A stretch of 7,230 nucleotides of DNA from Massilia sp. (GCA_028291845.1 JAQGNM010000591.1:1-7230); one strand, 5' to 3'; shown: positions 1 through 5,578, numbered from the stretch's first letter. The notes: generated by a model not told the origin, from the sequence alone. Numbers and translations are program-made.

Positions 1-90
1 ACCGCACAACTGTTTACCTTGTTCGGCTTTGCCAATCTGGTACTGGCTGGCCGGCGATTTAAGGTCACTGAAACCCGAGTTGCGACCTGA
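1..90 (+). CDS. Transposase C-terminal fragment, probable IS5 family (cut by window edge)
   Basis: The first reading frame is open from the window edge to a TGA at 88-90 and gives 29 residues. They begin TAQLFTLFGFANLVLAGRRF, which resembles the C-terminal tail of IS5-family DDE transposases, where an 'NTAQ.xTLFALANLxxARRRL'-like helix follows the last catalytic region. The catalytic residues lie outside the window, so activity cannot be judged. Support comes from position 232 downstream, where a GGAAG-type inverted-repeat end adjoins a TTAG tetranucleotide, as expected for IS5. Frame 2 stays open from position 2 to the TGA at 197-199, so an older frameshifted tail is possible. The family call rests on a short motif remembered from the family, not on a search. 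Confidence 0.5.
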   Translation, partial: TAQLFTLFGFANLVLAGRRFKVTETRVAT

Positions 91-232
91 GCGCGAAAAG
101 GCGCCAGAAATACCGCCGATTTACCCGAAAAGCTCGCGTAGTGCTTCTGAAAAAGCGGAATCGAAACTGCGTGGCGGTCACGACGCCAAAAATGTGTGAA
201 TCGGCCGAAAACGTCGATTGATCAGCGCTTCC
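1..232 (+). mobile_element. Right end of a probable IS5-family insertion sequence (partial)
   Basis: The element comprises the transposase tail, about 140 non-coding bases and a probable right terminal inverted repeat at about 212-232. Read inward on the minus strand the end is GGAAGCGCTGATCAATCGA, which shares the GGAAG start typical of IS5 ends. The next four bases, TTAG at 233-236, fit the YTAR target site that IS5 duplicates. The left end and the other copy of TTAG are outside the window, so the boundary is inferred. Confidence 0.45.
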
Positions 233-236
233 TTAG

Positions 237-521
237 GGCTTCACTTCCCCGCATCACACGTAACTCTAGTTCTGCAACAGTCGCCACATCGCTTAAGACT
301 GTAGTTCCCCACCCATATAGCTTTGATATGAGGGACGTTGGATGCGAACTTGAACGTTCGTTCGCCTCAGATCATCTTTAACTTTATACAGCTCAGATTT
401 ATTGATCCGTCAGCTATCACGAGCGTCGAACCATTCAATACATACCGTTGCGCCAAGGCGCGCAGGTCGGATTTAGACATTATTCAGTTACTACAGACGG
501 CAATAGTGTTCAAGATGAACT
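237..521. other. Intergenic region between the IS end and the DUF6624 gene
   Basis: No convincing gene is seen here. The short open frames at 196-381 and 338-604 lack ribosome binding sites and recognisable protein content, and the second overlaps the DUF6624 gene in another frame. Small dyads are visible: GAAC-TT-GAAC-GTTC-GTTC at 346-363 and GCGCC-AA-GGCGC at 450-461. Either could be a protein-binding site, but nothing links them to a regulator. The promoter of the downstream gene should lie here; no clear -35/-10 pair was found. Confidence 0.4.
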
Positions 522-1076
522 ATGAATATAAAATATATTCCTATTTTTTTATTTTGTTTTGCGCATGTTGTTTATGCAGCAGAGCCGACGAATCCAGAAC
601 TTAGATCGGAGTTACTTAGATATAAGGACATTGATCAGACATCTCTGAAAATGGGTCTAAGGGAGGATATGTTAAGGGTCGTGCAGCGAGAGCATAGTAA
701 ACGGTTGAGAAAAATTGCGAATAAATTTGGATGGCCTTCAATCACAATGGTTGGAAAAGACGGTTCTCAGGCCGCATGGCTTCTGGTTCAACACGCAGAT
801 GCCGATCCAGTGTGGCAAGCTGAGGCACTAAAGATGATGACTGGGCTAGTTGCCAGTGATGAGGTAAACCGTCCAGACGTGGCGTATCTCACCGACCGAC
901 TATTATCAAATGCCCACAAGCCGCAGATGTATGGAACGCAAGGCACCTGTATCGGGAAGGAAATGTGGCGCCCAGACGATATTGCTGAACCCGATAATGT
1001 TGAGCGAAGGCGGGAGCATATGAAGATGAGTACTCTAAAGGATTATGTCGCTTTTGGCATCTGGTCGAATGTGTAA
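522..1076 (+). CDS. Secreted DUF6624-family protein of unknown function
   Basis: This encodes 184 residues. Residues 1-19 form a Sec signal peptide: Lys4, a hydrophobic core IPIFLFCFAHVVY and a cleavage site VYA|AEP after Ala19, so the mature protein should be periplasmic or secreted. The body matches the DUF6624 pattern as I recall it: a charged helix (about 47-66), then WPS..MVGKDGSQAAWLLVQHAD (71-92), then YLTDRLL (122-128), the KPQMYGTQ motif (133-140) and a C-terminal PDNVERRR segment (157-164). No enzyme activity is established for the family to my knowledge, and none is assigned. The ATG at 522 has only a weak purine-rich stretch (CAAGA) ahead of it, but the signal peptide begins exactly there. 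The DNA is visibly AT-richer than its neighbours and lies next to an IS end, suggesting horizontal acquisition. No terminator is evident after the stop. Confidence 0.8.
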   Translation: MNIKYIPIFLFCFAHVVYAAEPTNPELRSELLRYKDIDQTSLKMGLREDMLRVVQREHSKRLRKIANKFGWPSITMVGKDGSQAAWLLVQHADADPVWQAEALKMMTGLVASDEVNRPDVAYLTDRLLSNAHKPQMYGTQGTCIGKEMWRPDDIAEPDNVERRREHMKMSTLKDYVAFGIWSNV

Positions 1077-1142
1077 GAATTTTTCAAAGAAATGACATCG
1101 GTCAGATACGGAGGCCTGTTTTGGTGACAACGCAAGAACCCT

Positions 1143-1230
1143 GACCGTTTGGACGGTGGATTGTAGGGACAACGAGCGTTCGATTTCTTGCACCCGCTCC
1201 GTCTCGGATGCCCCAACCCTGGGTTCGCGT
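1143..1230. repeat. Possible diverged relative of the trmB-recQ intergenic repeat
   Basis: In this gene-free stretch, 1143-1178 can be aligned with 5729-5758. Both read GACC..(C)TTGGA..GG, then AGGG, then CAACGAGCG, and the copy here has a few extra bases. Further on, GGGTTCGCGTCC (1221-1232) resembles GGGTTGCGTCC (5789-5799). The copy here also contains a small perfect hairpin, ACCGT-TTGG-ACGGT (1144-1157). The similarity is short and gapped, so common origin is only a suggestion. No tRNA or other RNA gene was recognised. Confidence 0.25.
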
Positions 1231-1281
1231 CCACGCATCGCCTCTCCAGTAAATCAGCCGGCGGCAACGGGAAACACAAGA

Positions 1282-1301
1282 GTCGGCTAGAATCTGCCGA
1301 C
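1282..1301 (+). promoter_or_regulatory. Candidate -10 box inside a perfect dyad, upstream of the nitroreductase gene
   Basis: TAGAAT at 1288-1293 matches the sigma-70 -10 consensus at five of six positions. It sits in the loop of a perfect inverted repeat, GTCGGC (1282-1287) and GCCGAC (1296-1301), centred 38 bases before the start codon. No good -35 is seen at the right distance (CAACGG at 1265-1270). A weak -35 and a dyad over the -10 would suit an activator- or repressor-controlled promoter, but no regulator gene is nearby. Inferred from position only. Confidence 0.4.
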
Positions 1302-1317
1302 CCATTTATTCCCCACC

Positions 1318-1323
1318 GGAGAG
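1318..1323 (+). promoter_or_regulatory. Ribosome binding site of the nitroreductase gene
   Basis: GGAGAG lies six bases before the ATG at 1330. It is a strong Shine-Dalgarno match that fixes the start. Confidence 0.8.
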
Positions 1324-1329
1324 ATTTCC

Positions 1330-1968
1330 ATGTCCGATCTGCTGCAAGTACTGCAATGGCGCTACGCCACCAAAAAAATGAATCCCGCGAAGGCCGTCCC
1401 CCAGGATAAGGTCGACTACATCGCCGAAGCGGTGCGCCTGACCGCCAGTTCAAGCGGCTTGCAGCCTTATGAATTGTTGGTTGTCACCAACCCGGCGTTG
1501 CGCGAACAGATTCAGGCGGTCGCCTGGAACCAGGCGCAAGTGACCGAGTGCTCGCACCTGCTGGTGTTCGCAGCGTGGGACAACTACACGGCCGAGCGCA
1601 TCAACCAGATGTTCGACCTGGTCAACGAGGAGCGCGGCAGCATCAATGCCGGCTGGGAAGCGTATCGCCAGCAGTTGCTCAATAGCTACCCGCAGCGCGA
1701 TGCGGAAACCAACTACCAGCATGCCGCCCGCCAGGCCTACATCGGCGTCGGCACCGCCCTGATCGCCGCTGCCGAGCAGCATGTCGATTGCACGCCGATG
1801 GAAGGTTTTGATCCCGCCAAGGTCGACGAGATCCTGAATTTGTCGGCGCGCGGCTTGCGCTCGGTAGTGATTCTGCCGCTCGGCTATCGTGAGGAAGCAG
1901 GCGACTGGTTAGTCAACTTGAAGAAAGTGCGGCGCCCGCGCGAGCAGTTCATCACTGAACTGGCGTAA
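1330..1968 (+). CDS. NfsB-like NAD(P)H-dependent oxidoreductase (nitroreductase family, FMN)
   Basis: This encodes 212 residues, close to the roughly 217 of E. coli NfsB, and is a cytoplasmic flavoenzyme. The family uses FMN and NAD(P)H for two-electron reduction of nitroaromatics, quinones or similar acceptors; the physiological substrate here is unknown. FMN-contact segments line up with NfsB: R11-Y-A-T-K15 near the N-terminus (NfsB has R-H-S-T-K, so its Ser is Ala here), SSSGLQPYE (40-48), PMEGFD (156-161) and the C-terminal K199-V-R201. TNYQHAARQAYIGVGTALIAAA (127-148) corresponds to the core dimer helix. The start follows a good ribosome binding site and matches the family N-terminus. 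A candidate promoter precedes it and a hairpin terminator follows, so it is probably monocistronic. The family is certain; the subfamily is less so. Confidence 0.9.
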   Translation: MSDLLQVLQWRYATKKMNPAKAVPQDKVDYIAEAVRLTASSSGLQPYELLVVTNPALREQIQAVAWNQAQVTECSHLLVFAAWDNYTAERINQMFDLVNEERGSINAGWEAYRQQLLNSYPQRDAETNYQHAARQAYIGVGTALIAAAEQHVDCTPMEGFDPAKVDEILNLSARGLRSVVILPLGYREEAGDWLVNLKKVRRPREQFITELA

Positions 1969-1996
1969 GCGAACAGGCGTCAATAAACGCTGTATC

Positions 1997-2039
1997 GGCG
2001 TGCGTCTTTGCTGGCGCACGCCATTTGTTGGCTCTTTTT
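1997..2039 (+). terminator. Probable intrinsic terminator of the nitroreductase gene
   Basis: A perfect 8-bp stem, GGCGTGCG (1997-2004) with CGCACGCC (2015-2022) and a 10-base loop, begins 28 bases after the stop codon. It is followed by ATTTGTT and then CTTTTT at 2032-2037. The T-tract is interrupted, so efficiency is uncertain. Confidence 0.65.
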
Positions 2040-2052
2040 CCCCGTTACACTC

Positions 2053-2082
2053 TTGTCTGGTTGAGCTTGTTCGCATGATACT
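2053..2082 (+). promoter_or_regulatory. Weak candidate promoter of the yidD-family gene
   Basis: TTGTCT (2053-2058) and GATACT (2077-2082), 18 bases apart, each match the sigma-70 consensus at four of six positions. Transcription would begin near 2089, inside the adjacent dyad. Chance occurrence cannot be excluded. Confidence 0.2.
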
Positions 2083-2102
2083 CTGGCAATTTGCTGCCAG
2101 AG
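2081..2102 (+). promoter_or_regulatory. Perfect 8-bp inverted repeat just upstream of the yidD start
   Basis: CTCTGGCA (2081-2088) and TGCCAGAG (2095-2102) are exact inverted copies separated by ATTTGC. The right arm ends six bases before the GTG start at 2109 and contains AGAG, the only Shine-Dalgarno-like stretch. In an RNA that includes both arms the hairpin would hide the ribosome site; as DNA it could be an operator. No T-tract follows, so it is not a terminator. Confidence 0.5.
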
Positions 2103-2108
2103 CATTCA

Positions 2109-2507
2109 GTGAAGCCGCTAGCCCTCCACGCCATCCGTCTTTATCAGCGCTTCCTTTCGCCCTACAAGCGGTTTTGCTGCGCCTACGCGGCAGTCACCGG
2201 CCATGCCAGTTGCTCGGTCCTGGGCTACCGGGCGATCCGCCGTTTCGGCGTGTGGCGCGGACTTGGCGTACTCGACATCAGGCTGCACAAGTGCGGCGTC
2301 GCCTGCCGCCGCCATCGGCCGCTGCGCGAAGTGGCCAGGCACGGGCCGCTGGCGCGTCAATCCGGGTCGCTGCATTGCGACTTGCCCTGCGATCTGTGCA
2401 GTCCCTGCGACTTGCTCGATTGCGCGTCAGAATGGCGGCGCCGCAAGCGGCGCGACGACGCCTATGTGGTGATTCCACCGCGGACCAGCCGGCCGAACCG
2501 GCGCTGA
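2109..2507 (+). CDS. yidD: Divergent YidD-family protein with cysteine-rich tail
   Basis: This encodes 132 residues from the GTG at 2109. YidD is a small inner-membrane-associated protein thought to help YidC-dependent membrane protein insertion. The N-terminus (V/M)KPLALHAIRLYQRFLSP is the classic YidD opening with its amphipathic helix, and aligns only if GTG 2109 is the start; the upstream in-frame TTG at 2091 has no ribosome site and adds six unrelated residues. The core is altered. The usual CRFxPTCSxYA motif is replaced by a stretch with Cys23, Cys24 and Cys35, followed by YRAIRRFGVWRG (40-51) and K61-C62. The tail has no counterpart in short YidDs (about 85 residues in E. coli): it carries C90-x3-C94-x2-C97-x2-C100-x4-C105 and then a basic segment. 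It is not in the rnpA-yidD-yidC setting, so it may be a specialised paralogue. Convergent with the PhoX-like gene, with a 36-base gap. Confidence 0.75.
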   Translation: MKPLALHAIRLYQRFLSPYKRFCCAYAAVTGHASCSVLGYRAIRRFGVWRGLGVLDIRLHKCGVACRRHRPLREVARHGPLARQSGSLHCDLPCDLCSPCDLLDCASEWRRRKRRDDAYVVIPPRTSRPNRR

Positions 2508-2543
2508 CAGGCGCGCCGGCCCGTTCTTTCGCGCAGCTGCCGC

Positions 2544-4532
2544 TTACGCCTTGCTCAACTTGATCTGACTCACTTCCGCCGTCAGATAACCGACCGCGGC
2601 GCCGAACTTGTCCTTGTAGTTGGCACGGATCAGTGGGTCCAAGGTGGTCTTGACGTTGGCGTGGATGCCGCCCCAGTCGCCGGCGTGTTGGAAGTTGCTC
2701 ATGATGTAGGTCCAGCCATTGATTTCATCGACCGCATGCAAACCGGTCGATTCGCCGCCGGCCGGGATCGACATGATGCGCGACAAGGTCTTGGTGTCGA
2801 CCTGGTAGGCCCAGAGGAAATTGTTGACGTGCTGGCTGCTGTCTTCGCCGATGAACAAGGTGCGCATCTTTTCCGAAAATTTCAGATTATCCGGATTGGC
2901 GATCTTCGCCGGGTTGGCGGTGTTGCCCAGCGCATCAGCCGCGATGTCCTCGCCGGTGATCAAGGCCTTGGTGTCGGCCGGCATCCATTCGCTGTCGATG
3001 GCGTTGCCCGCCGTATCGATCTGCCCGCCCTTCAAATTGAGCATCATGACGGCGCCGGCGTCGAGCGCCTTGGGGATCGAGATGCCGTTGCCGGGCACGT
3101 TCAATGCATTGCCGGCCACCATCGACGACTGGCAGTTTTGCAGCGCGGAATAGGCGATCTTGTCGTGGATGTTGACGGTGGTGCCTTCCATTTTCGTAAA
3201 ACCCATCGAGGCGCCGACCAGGGAAGCATAGCGGTGGGTTTCCAGGAAAGCGGCCGCCTTTTGCATGTTCGGCTTGACCTTGAGCCACTCGATGCGGCCG
3301 TTGGCGGCCACCCTGGTGAAGCTGGCGTCGAGCGGGTCGGTGGTGCGTACTTCCATGATGTCGGTCGGCTTCAAGGTGTTGGCCAGCTGGCGGATTTCCG
3401 CGCTCGACGCCGAACCGAGTTTGATCCAGGTCAGTGGTGCGGCGCCGGTCGCGGCAGGGTCGAGCGAGAAGCCGGCGCCGACCTTGGCCACATACAGGCT
3501 GCCGGCCGACAGGTCCCTGGCGACATCGGCAACGAAGGCAAAATAGCCGCTGTTGGTGGCGTCGTCGCCCATGATGACGGTGCGGTTGTCCGGCATCACC
3601 TGCACCAGTTCGTGCGAGATGCGGCCCATGCAGTAATGTTTTTTGATCGAGGCGGTGCCGTCGGCATTGACGGTGATTTCCGGCAGGTGGCCGTATTTGT
3701 ATGGGTTGGCGGCGGTTTCGCTGCCGTACAGATTCTTGCTGTACGCCTTGAACTGGGCGTCGCTGGATATCGTAAAAGCGTTCGGTTCGTACTCTTCGCT
3801 CGACAGGTGGGTGCCCCACGGCGACAGGCTGGCGCCGCAGGTGATCCACAGGCCGTTGACGGAGGAGGTGTCGACGTTGTGGTATTTCACCAGGCTGAGT
3901 TTGCCGGTGGCGCTGTCCTGGTCGAGGGTGAGCACGGCGATCGGCGAGGGCAGCTTGCCGTACATGCCGGTCACGCCGTCCTGCGCCCAGGTGGCGTACT
4001 CGAACTGCACCACGGCGAACACGGTGTTGCCCTTGACGCCGGCGACCTTGGCATTCGGCACCGTCAGCAGGGAGGTGCCGTCGGGCGAATCGGAAAAATA
4101 CTGGCGGTTCTTGCCGGCCACGGTGGTGTCGATGATCGGCTGGTTGTTGATATCAAAATAGCCGCCGGCCAGGATGGTGCCGCCGCTGCCGTTCGGCACC
4201 AGGTCGCCCGTCATGAAAAAGGGCTGGTAGGCCAGCTTGTAGTCGATCTTCGACATGTCGAAGAAGGTGGCGGTCATGGTCGAGCCGACCGTGGTGGTGG
4301 CCATGGCGGCCGGATTGGACAAGGTCGGTGCGGCCATGCCGCTGAAGCTGACGCTGGCAAAAGCCGGTGGCGTCGTCGCCGGCGGCGTCAGCGGCGCGGC
4401 CACGGCGCCATCGCTGCCGCCGCCGCAACCGGCCAGCAGCGATGCGCTCGACAGGCCGGCCAGCGGCAGCAGGGGGGCGGCGCCAATCAATTGCAGCAGG
4501 CGGCGGCGCGAGAGATCGGTAACGGCGTTCAT
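2544..4532 (-). CDS. PhoX/DUF839-family protein, Tat-exported probable lipoprotein
   Basis: This encodes 662 residues. The family includes PhoX, a Ca/Fe-dependent periplasmic alkaline phosphatase, so release of phosphate from organic phosphate esters is the likely role. The N-terminus has a twin-arginine motif S8-R-R-R-L-L-Q14, a hydrophobic segment (15-34) and a lipobox L33-A-G-C36, predicting Tat export and lipid attachment at Cys36. A Gly/Ala/Pro/Thr-rich linker follows to about 57. Family landmarks are GNTVFAVVQFEYATW (168-182), CGASLSPWGTHLSSEEYEP (232-250), the GRISHE (303-308) and MGDDATNSGYFAF (321-333) segments, and late GEDSSQHVNNFLWAY and HAVDEINGWTYIMSNFQH stretches. The start is set at ATG 4532-4530, because GGAG (4543-4540) precedes it by seven bases and the Tat motif follows; an in-frame ATG 21 codons upstream has no such support. 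Phosphatase activity is inferred; metal ligands were not each verified. Confidence 0.8.
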   Translation of the reverse strand: MNAVTDLSRRRLLQLIGAAPLLPLAGLSSASLLAGCGGGSDGAVAAPLTPPATTPPAFASVSFSGMAAPTLSNPAAMATTTVGSTMTATFFDMSKIDYKLAYQPFFMTGDLVPNGSGGTILAGGYFDINNQPIIDTTVAGKNRQYFSDSPDGTSLLTVPNAKVAGVKGNTVFAVVQFEYATWAQDGVTGMYGKLPSPIAVLTLDQDSATGKLSLVKYHNVDTSSVNGLWITCGASLSPWGTHLSSEEYEPNAFTISSDAQFKAYSKNLYGSETAANPYKYGHLPEITVNADGTASIKKHYCMGRISHELVQVMPDNRTVIMGDDATNSGYFAFVADVARDLSAGSLYVAKVGAGFSLDPAATGAAPLTWIKLGSASSAEIRQLANTLKPTDIMEVRTTDPLDASFTRVAANGRIEWLKVKPNMQKAAAFLETHRYASLVGASMGFTKMEGTTVNIHDKIAYSALQNCQSSMVAGNALNVPGNGISIPKALDAGAVMMLNLKGGQIDTAGNAIDSEWMPADTKALITGEDIAADALGNTANPAKIANPDNLKFSEKMRTLFIGEDSSQHVNNFLWAYQVDTKTLSRIMSIPAGGESTGLHAVDEINGWTYIMSNFQHAGDWGGIHANVKTTLDPLIRANYKDKFGAAVGYLTAEVSQIKLSKA

Positions 4533-4593
4533 ATTTACACTCCAGGGTGGCGGGTTGTGGAACATGGCAAAAGTGGCCGCAGTGTAGCGACGC

Positions 4594-4621
4594 AATATGT
4601 CAGGACGATGACCGCTGCCAA
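4594..4621 (-). promoter_or_regulatory. Candidate promoter of the PhoX-like gene
   Basis: On the minus strand, TTGGCA (4621-4616, five of six -35 positions) and CATATT (4599-4594, four of six -10 positions) are 16 bases apart. This would give a leader of about 55 bases. No clear pho box was recognised upstream, so phosphate control is not shown by the sequence. Confidence 0.4.
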
Positions 4622-4636
4622 TGCGTTTTTGCCGTT

Positions 4637-4663
4637 TTTACCTTAACTGCCGTGCGATATAAT
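4637..4663 (+). promoter_or_regulatory. Probable trmB promoter with perfect TATAAT
   Basis: TATAAT at 4658-4663 is an exact -10 consensus. The -35 is weak: TTTACC at 4637-4642 (four of six, 15-base spacer), or the shifted T-rich hexamers next to it. Transcription should begin near 4670, about 25 bases before the ATG at 4695. The in-frame ATG at 4662 overlaps the -10 box and so would not be in the message. Confidence 0.6.
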
Positions 4664-4694
4664 GGCCGCCGCACTCGACTTTCCCCACATCCTC

Positions 4695-5429
4695 ATGTCT
4701 TCAGAAACCCCTCCAGGCGGCAGCGACAAGCAGAGCGGCCGCGCCATGCTGTACGACCCCACCGAACACCGCATCCGCAGCTTCGTCACCCGCGCCGGCC
4801 GCCTGTCGACCGCGCAGGCACGCGCACTCGAAGAACTGGGCCCGCGGTTTATGCTCGAATACCGCAAGGCGCCGCTCGATTTCAAGGAAGCTTTCGGCCG
4901 CAGCGCCCCGGTGATCCTGGAGATCGGATTCGGCATGGGCGCCACCACCGCGCACATCGCCAAGGCCATGCCCGACAAGGATTTTATTGGCGTCGAGGTG
5001 CACACGCCCGGCGTCGGCAGCCTGCTCAAACAAATCGGCGAGGAAGGTTTGACCAATTTGCGCCTGATCCAGCACGATGCCGTCGAAGTGCTGAACCAGA
5101 TGATTGCCGATGCCTCGCTGGCCGGCGTGCACGTATTTTTCCCCGACCCGTGGCACAAGGCACGGCACAACAAGCGCCGCTTGTTGCAGACGCCGTTCGT
5201 GAAATTGTTGGCCGAGAAGCTGGCGCCTGGTGGCTATCTGCATTGCGCTACCGACTGGGAAGATTACGCGGTGCAGATGCTCGAGGTGTTGGGTTCGGAG
5301 CCGCTGCTGCAAAACACCGCGGACGGCTATGCCCCGCAACCCGAATATCGCCCACTGACAAAATTCGAAAACCGCGGCATCAAGCTGGGGCACGGGGTGT
5401 GGGACCTGGTGTTTATCAAACAAAAGTAA
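4695..5429 (+). CDS. trmB: tRNA (guanine-N7-)-methyltransferase TrmB
   Basis: This encodes 244 residues, close to the 239 of E. coli TrmB. It transfers a methyl group from S-adenosylmethionine to N7 of G46 in the tRNA variable loop. Family motifs are all present: HRIRSFVTRAGRLS (25-38), SAM-binding motif LEIGFGMG (75-82), G-V-E-V-H-T-P-G-V-G (99-108), HDAVEVL (127-133), catalytic-region FFPDPWHKARHNKRR (148-162), ATDWEDYA (185-192), TKFENRG (222-228) and GHGVWDL (232-238). I chose ATG 4695 because the ATG at 4662 lies inside the promoter. No Shine-Dalgarno sequence precedes 4695, so initiation may depend on the short leader. The last residues, IKQK, and the TAA lie inside the left copy of the intergenic hairpin repeat. 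Divergent from the PhoX-like gene. Confidence 0.95.
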   Translation: MSSETPPGGSDKQSGRAMLYDPTEHRIRSFVTRAGRLSTAQARALEELGPRFMLEYRKAPLDFKEAFGRSAPVILEIGFGMGATTAHIAKAMPDKDFIGVEVHTPGVGSLLKQIGEEGLTNLRLIQHDAVEVLNQMIADASLAGVHVFFPDPWHKARHNKRRLLQTPFVKLLAEKLAPGGYLHCATDWEDYAVQMLEVLGSEPLLQNTADGYAPQPEYRPLTKFENRGIKLGHGVWDLVFIKQK

Positions 5430-5446
5430 AAACCTACTTTTGTTTG
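5417..5446 (+). terminator. 12-bp hairpin overlapping the trmB stop codon
   Basis: CAAACAAAAGTA (5417-5428) and TACTTTTGTTTG (5435-5446) form a perfect stem with the loop AAAACC. The trmB TAA is at 5427-5429, within the left arm. The stem is AT-rich and the only T-rich run is its own right arm, so termination is plausible but unproven. It is also the left end of the repeat block. Confidence 0.45.
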
Positions 5447-5458
5447 GGACTGATCAGT
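5420..5458 (+). repeat. Direct repeat unit, copy 1
   Basis: It begins ACAAAAGT and ends with the perfect palindrome ACTGATCAGT (5449-5458). It aligns with 5678-5715 with one indel and a few substitutions. Confidence 0.7.
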
Positions 5459-5500
5459 ACGCCAAGAGAAAACCGGCTTAGAGGCGCAAGGCTAGTCAGA

Positions 5501-5529
5501 CAAAAACGCCTGGCGAAGCCGGTCATTTT
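5501..5529. terminator. Terminator-like hairpin in the left half of the repeat block
   Basis: CTGGC (5510-5514, with the C at 5510) pairs with GCCGG (5518-5522) around a GAA loop, including one G-T pair. It is flanked by AAAAA (5502-5506) and ATTTTA (5525-5530). The A-tract/stem/T-tract layout would suit termination in either direction. It corresponds in inverted orientation to the hairpin at 5803-5830. Confidence 0.35.
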
Positions 5530-5578
5530 AGGGGGAACGCAAACCCGATTCATATCTGATTTCGCCTCGGGGTTCGGC

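Noticed and set aside
1170..1205. tRNA-like 3' half (TTCGATT followed by CACCCGCTCC)
   Set aside because: The bases before TTCGATT (GAGCG) do not pair with those after it (TCTTG), no anticodon or D arm is found upstream, and no CCA-compatible acceptor stem forms.
1043..1453. Minus-strand frames in the 1035-1453 gap
   Set aside because: They overlap the DUF6624 end and the nitroreductase start, have no ribosome site, and show compositional bias only.
2508..2543. Shared terminator between yidD and the PhoX-like gene
   Set aside because: The 36-base gap contains the palindrome GGCGCGCC but no stem followed by a T-tract on either strand.
2000..2563. 187-codon plus-strand frame overlapping yidD
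   Set aside because: Arg/Ala/Pro-rich shadow in another frame of the yidD-like gene. It begins inside the nitroreductase terminator.
2661..4646. 661-codon open frame on the plus strand, opposite the PhoX-like gene
   Set aside because: Its translation is low-complexity (rich in Gly, Val, Arg, His, Asp) and lacks domains or a ribosome site. It arises because the GC-rich antisense strand of a real gene has few stops. The minus-strand gene has a signal peptide, lipobox and family motifs.
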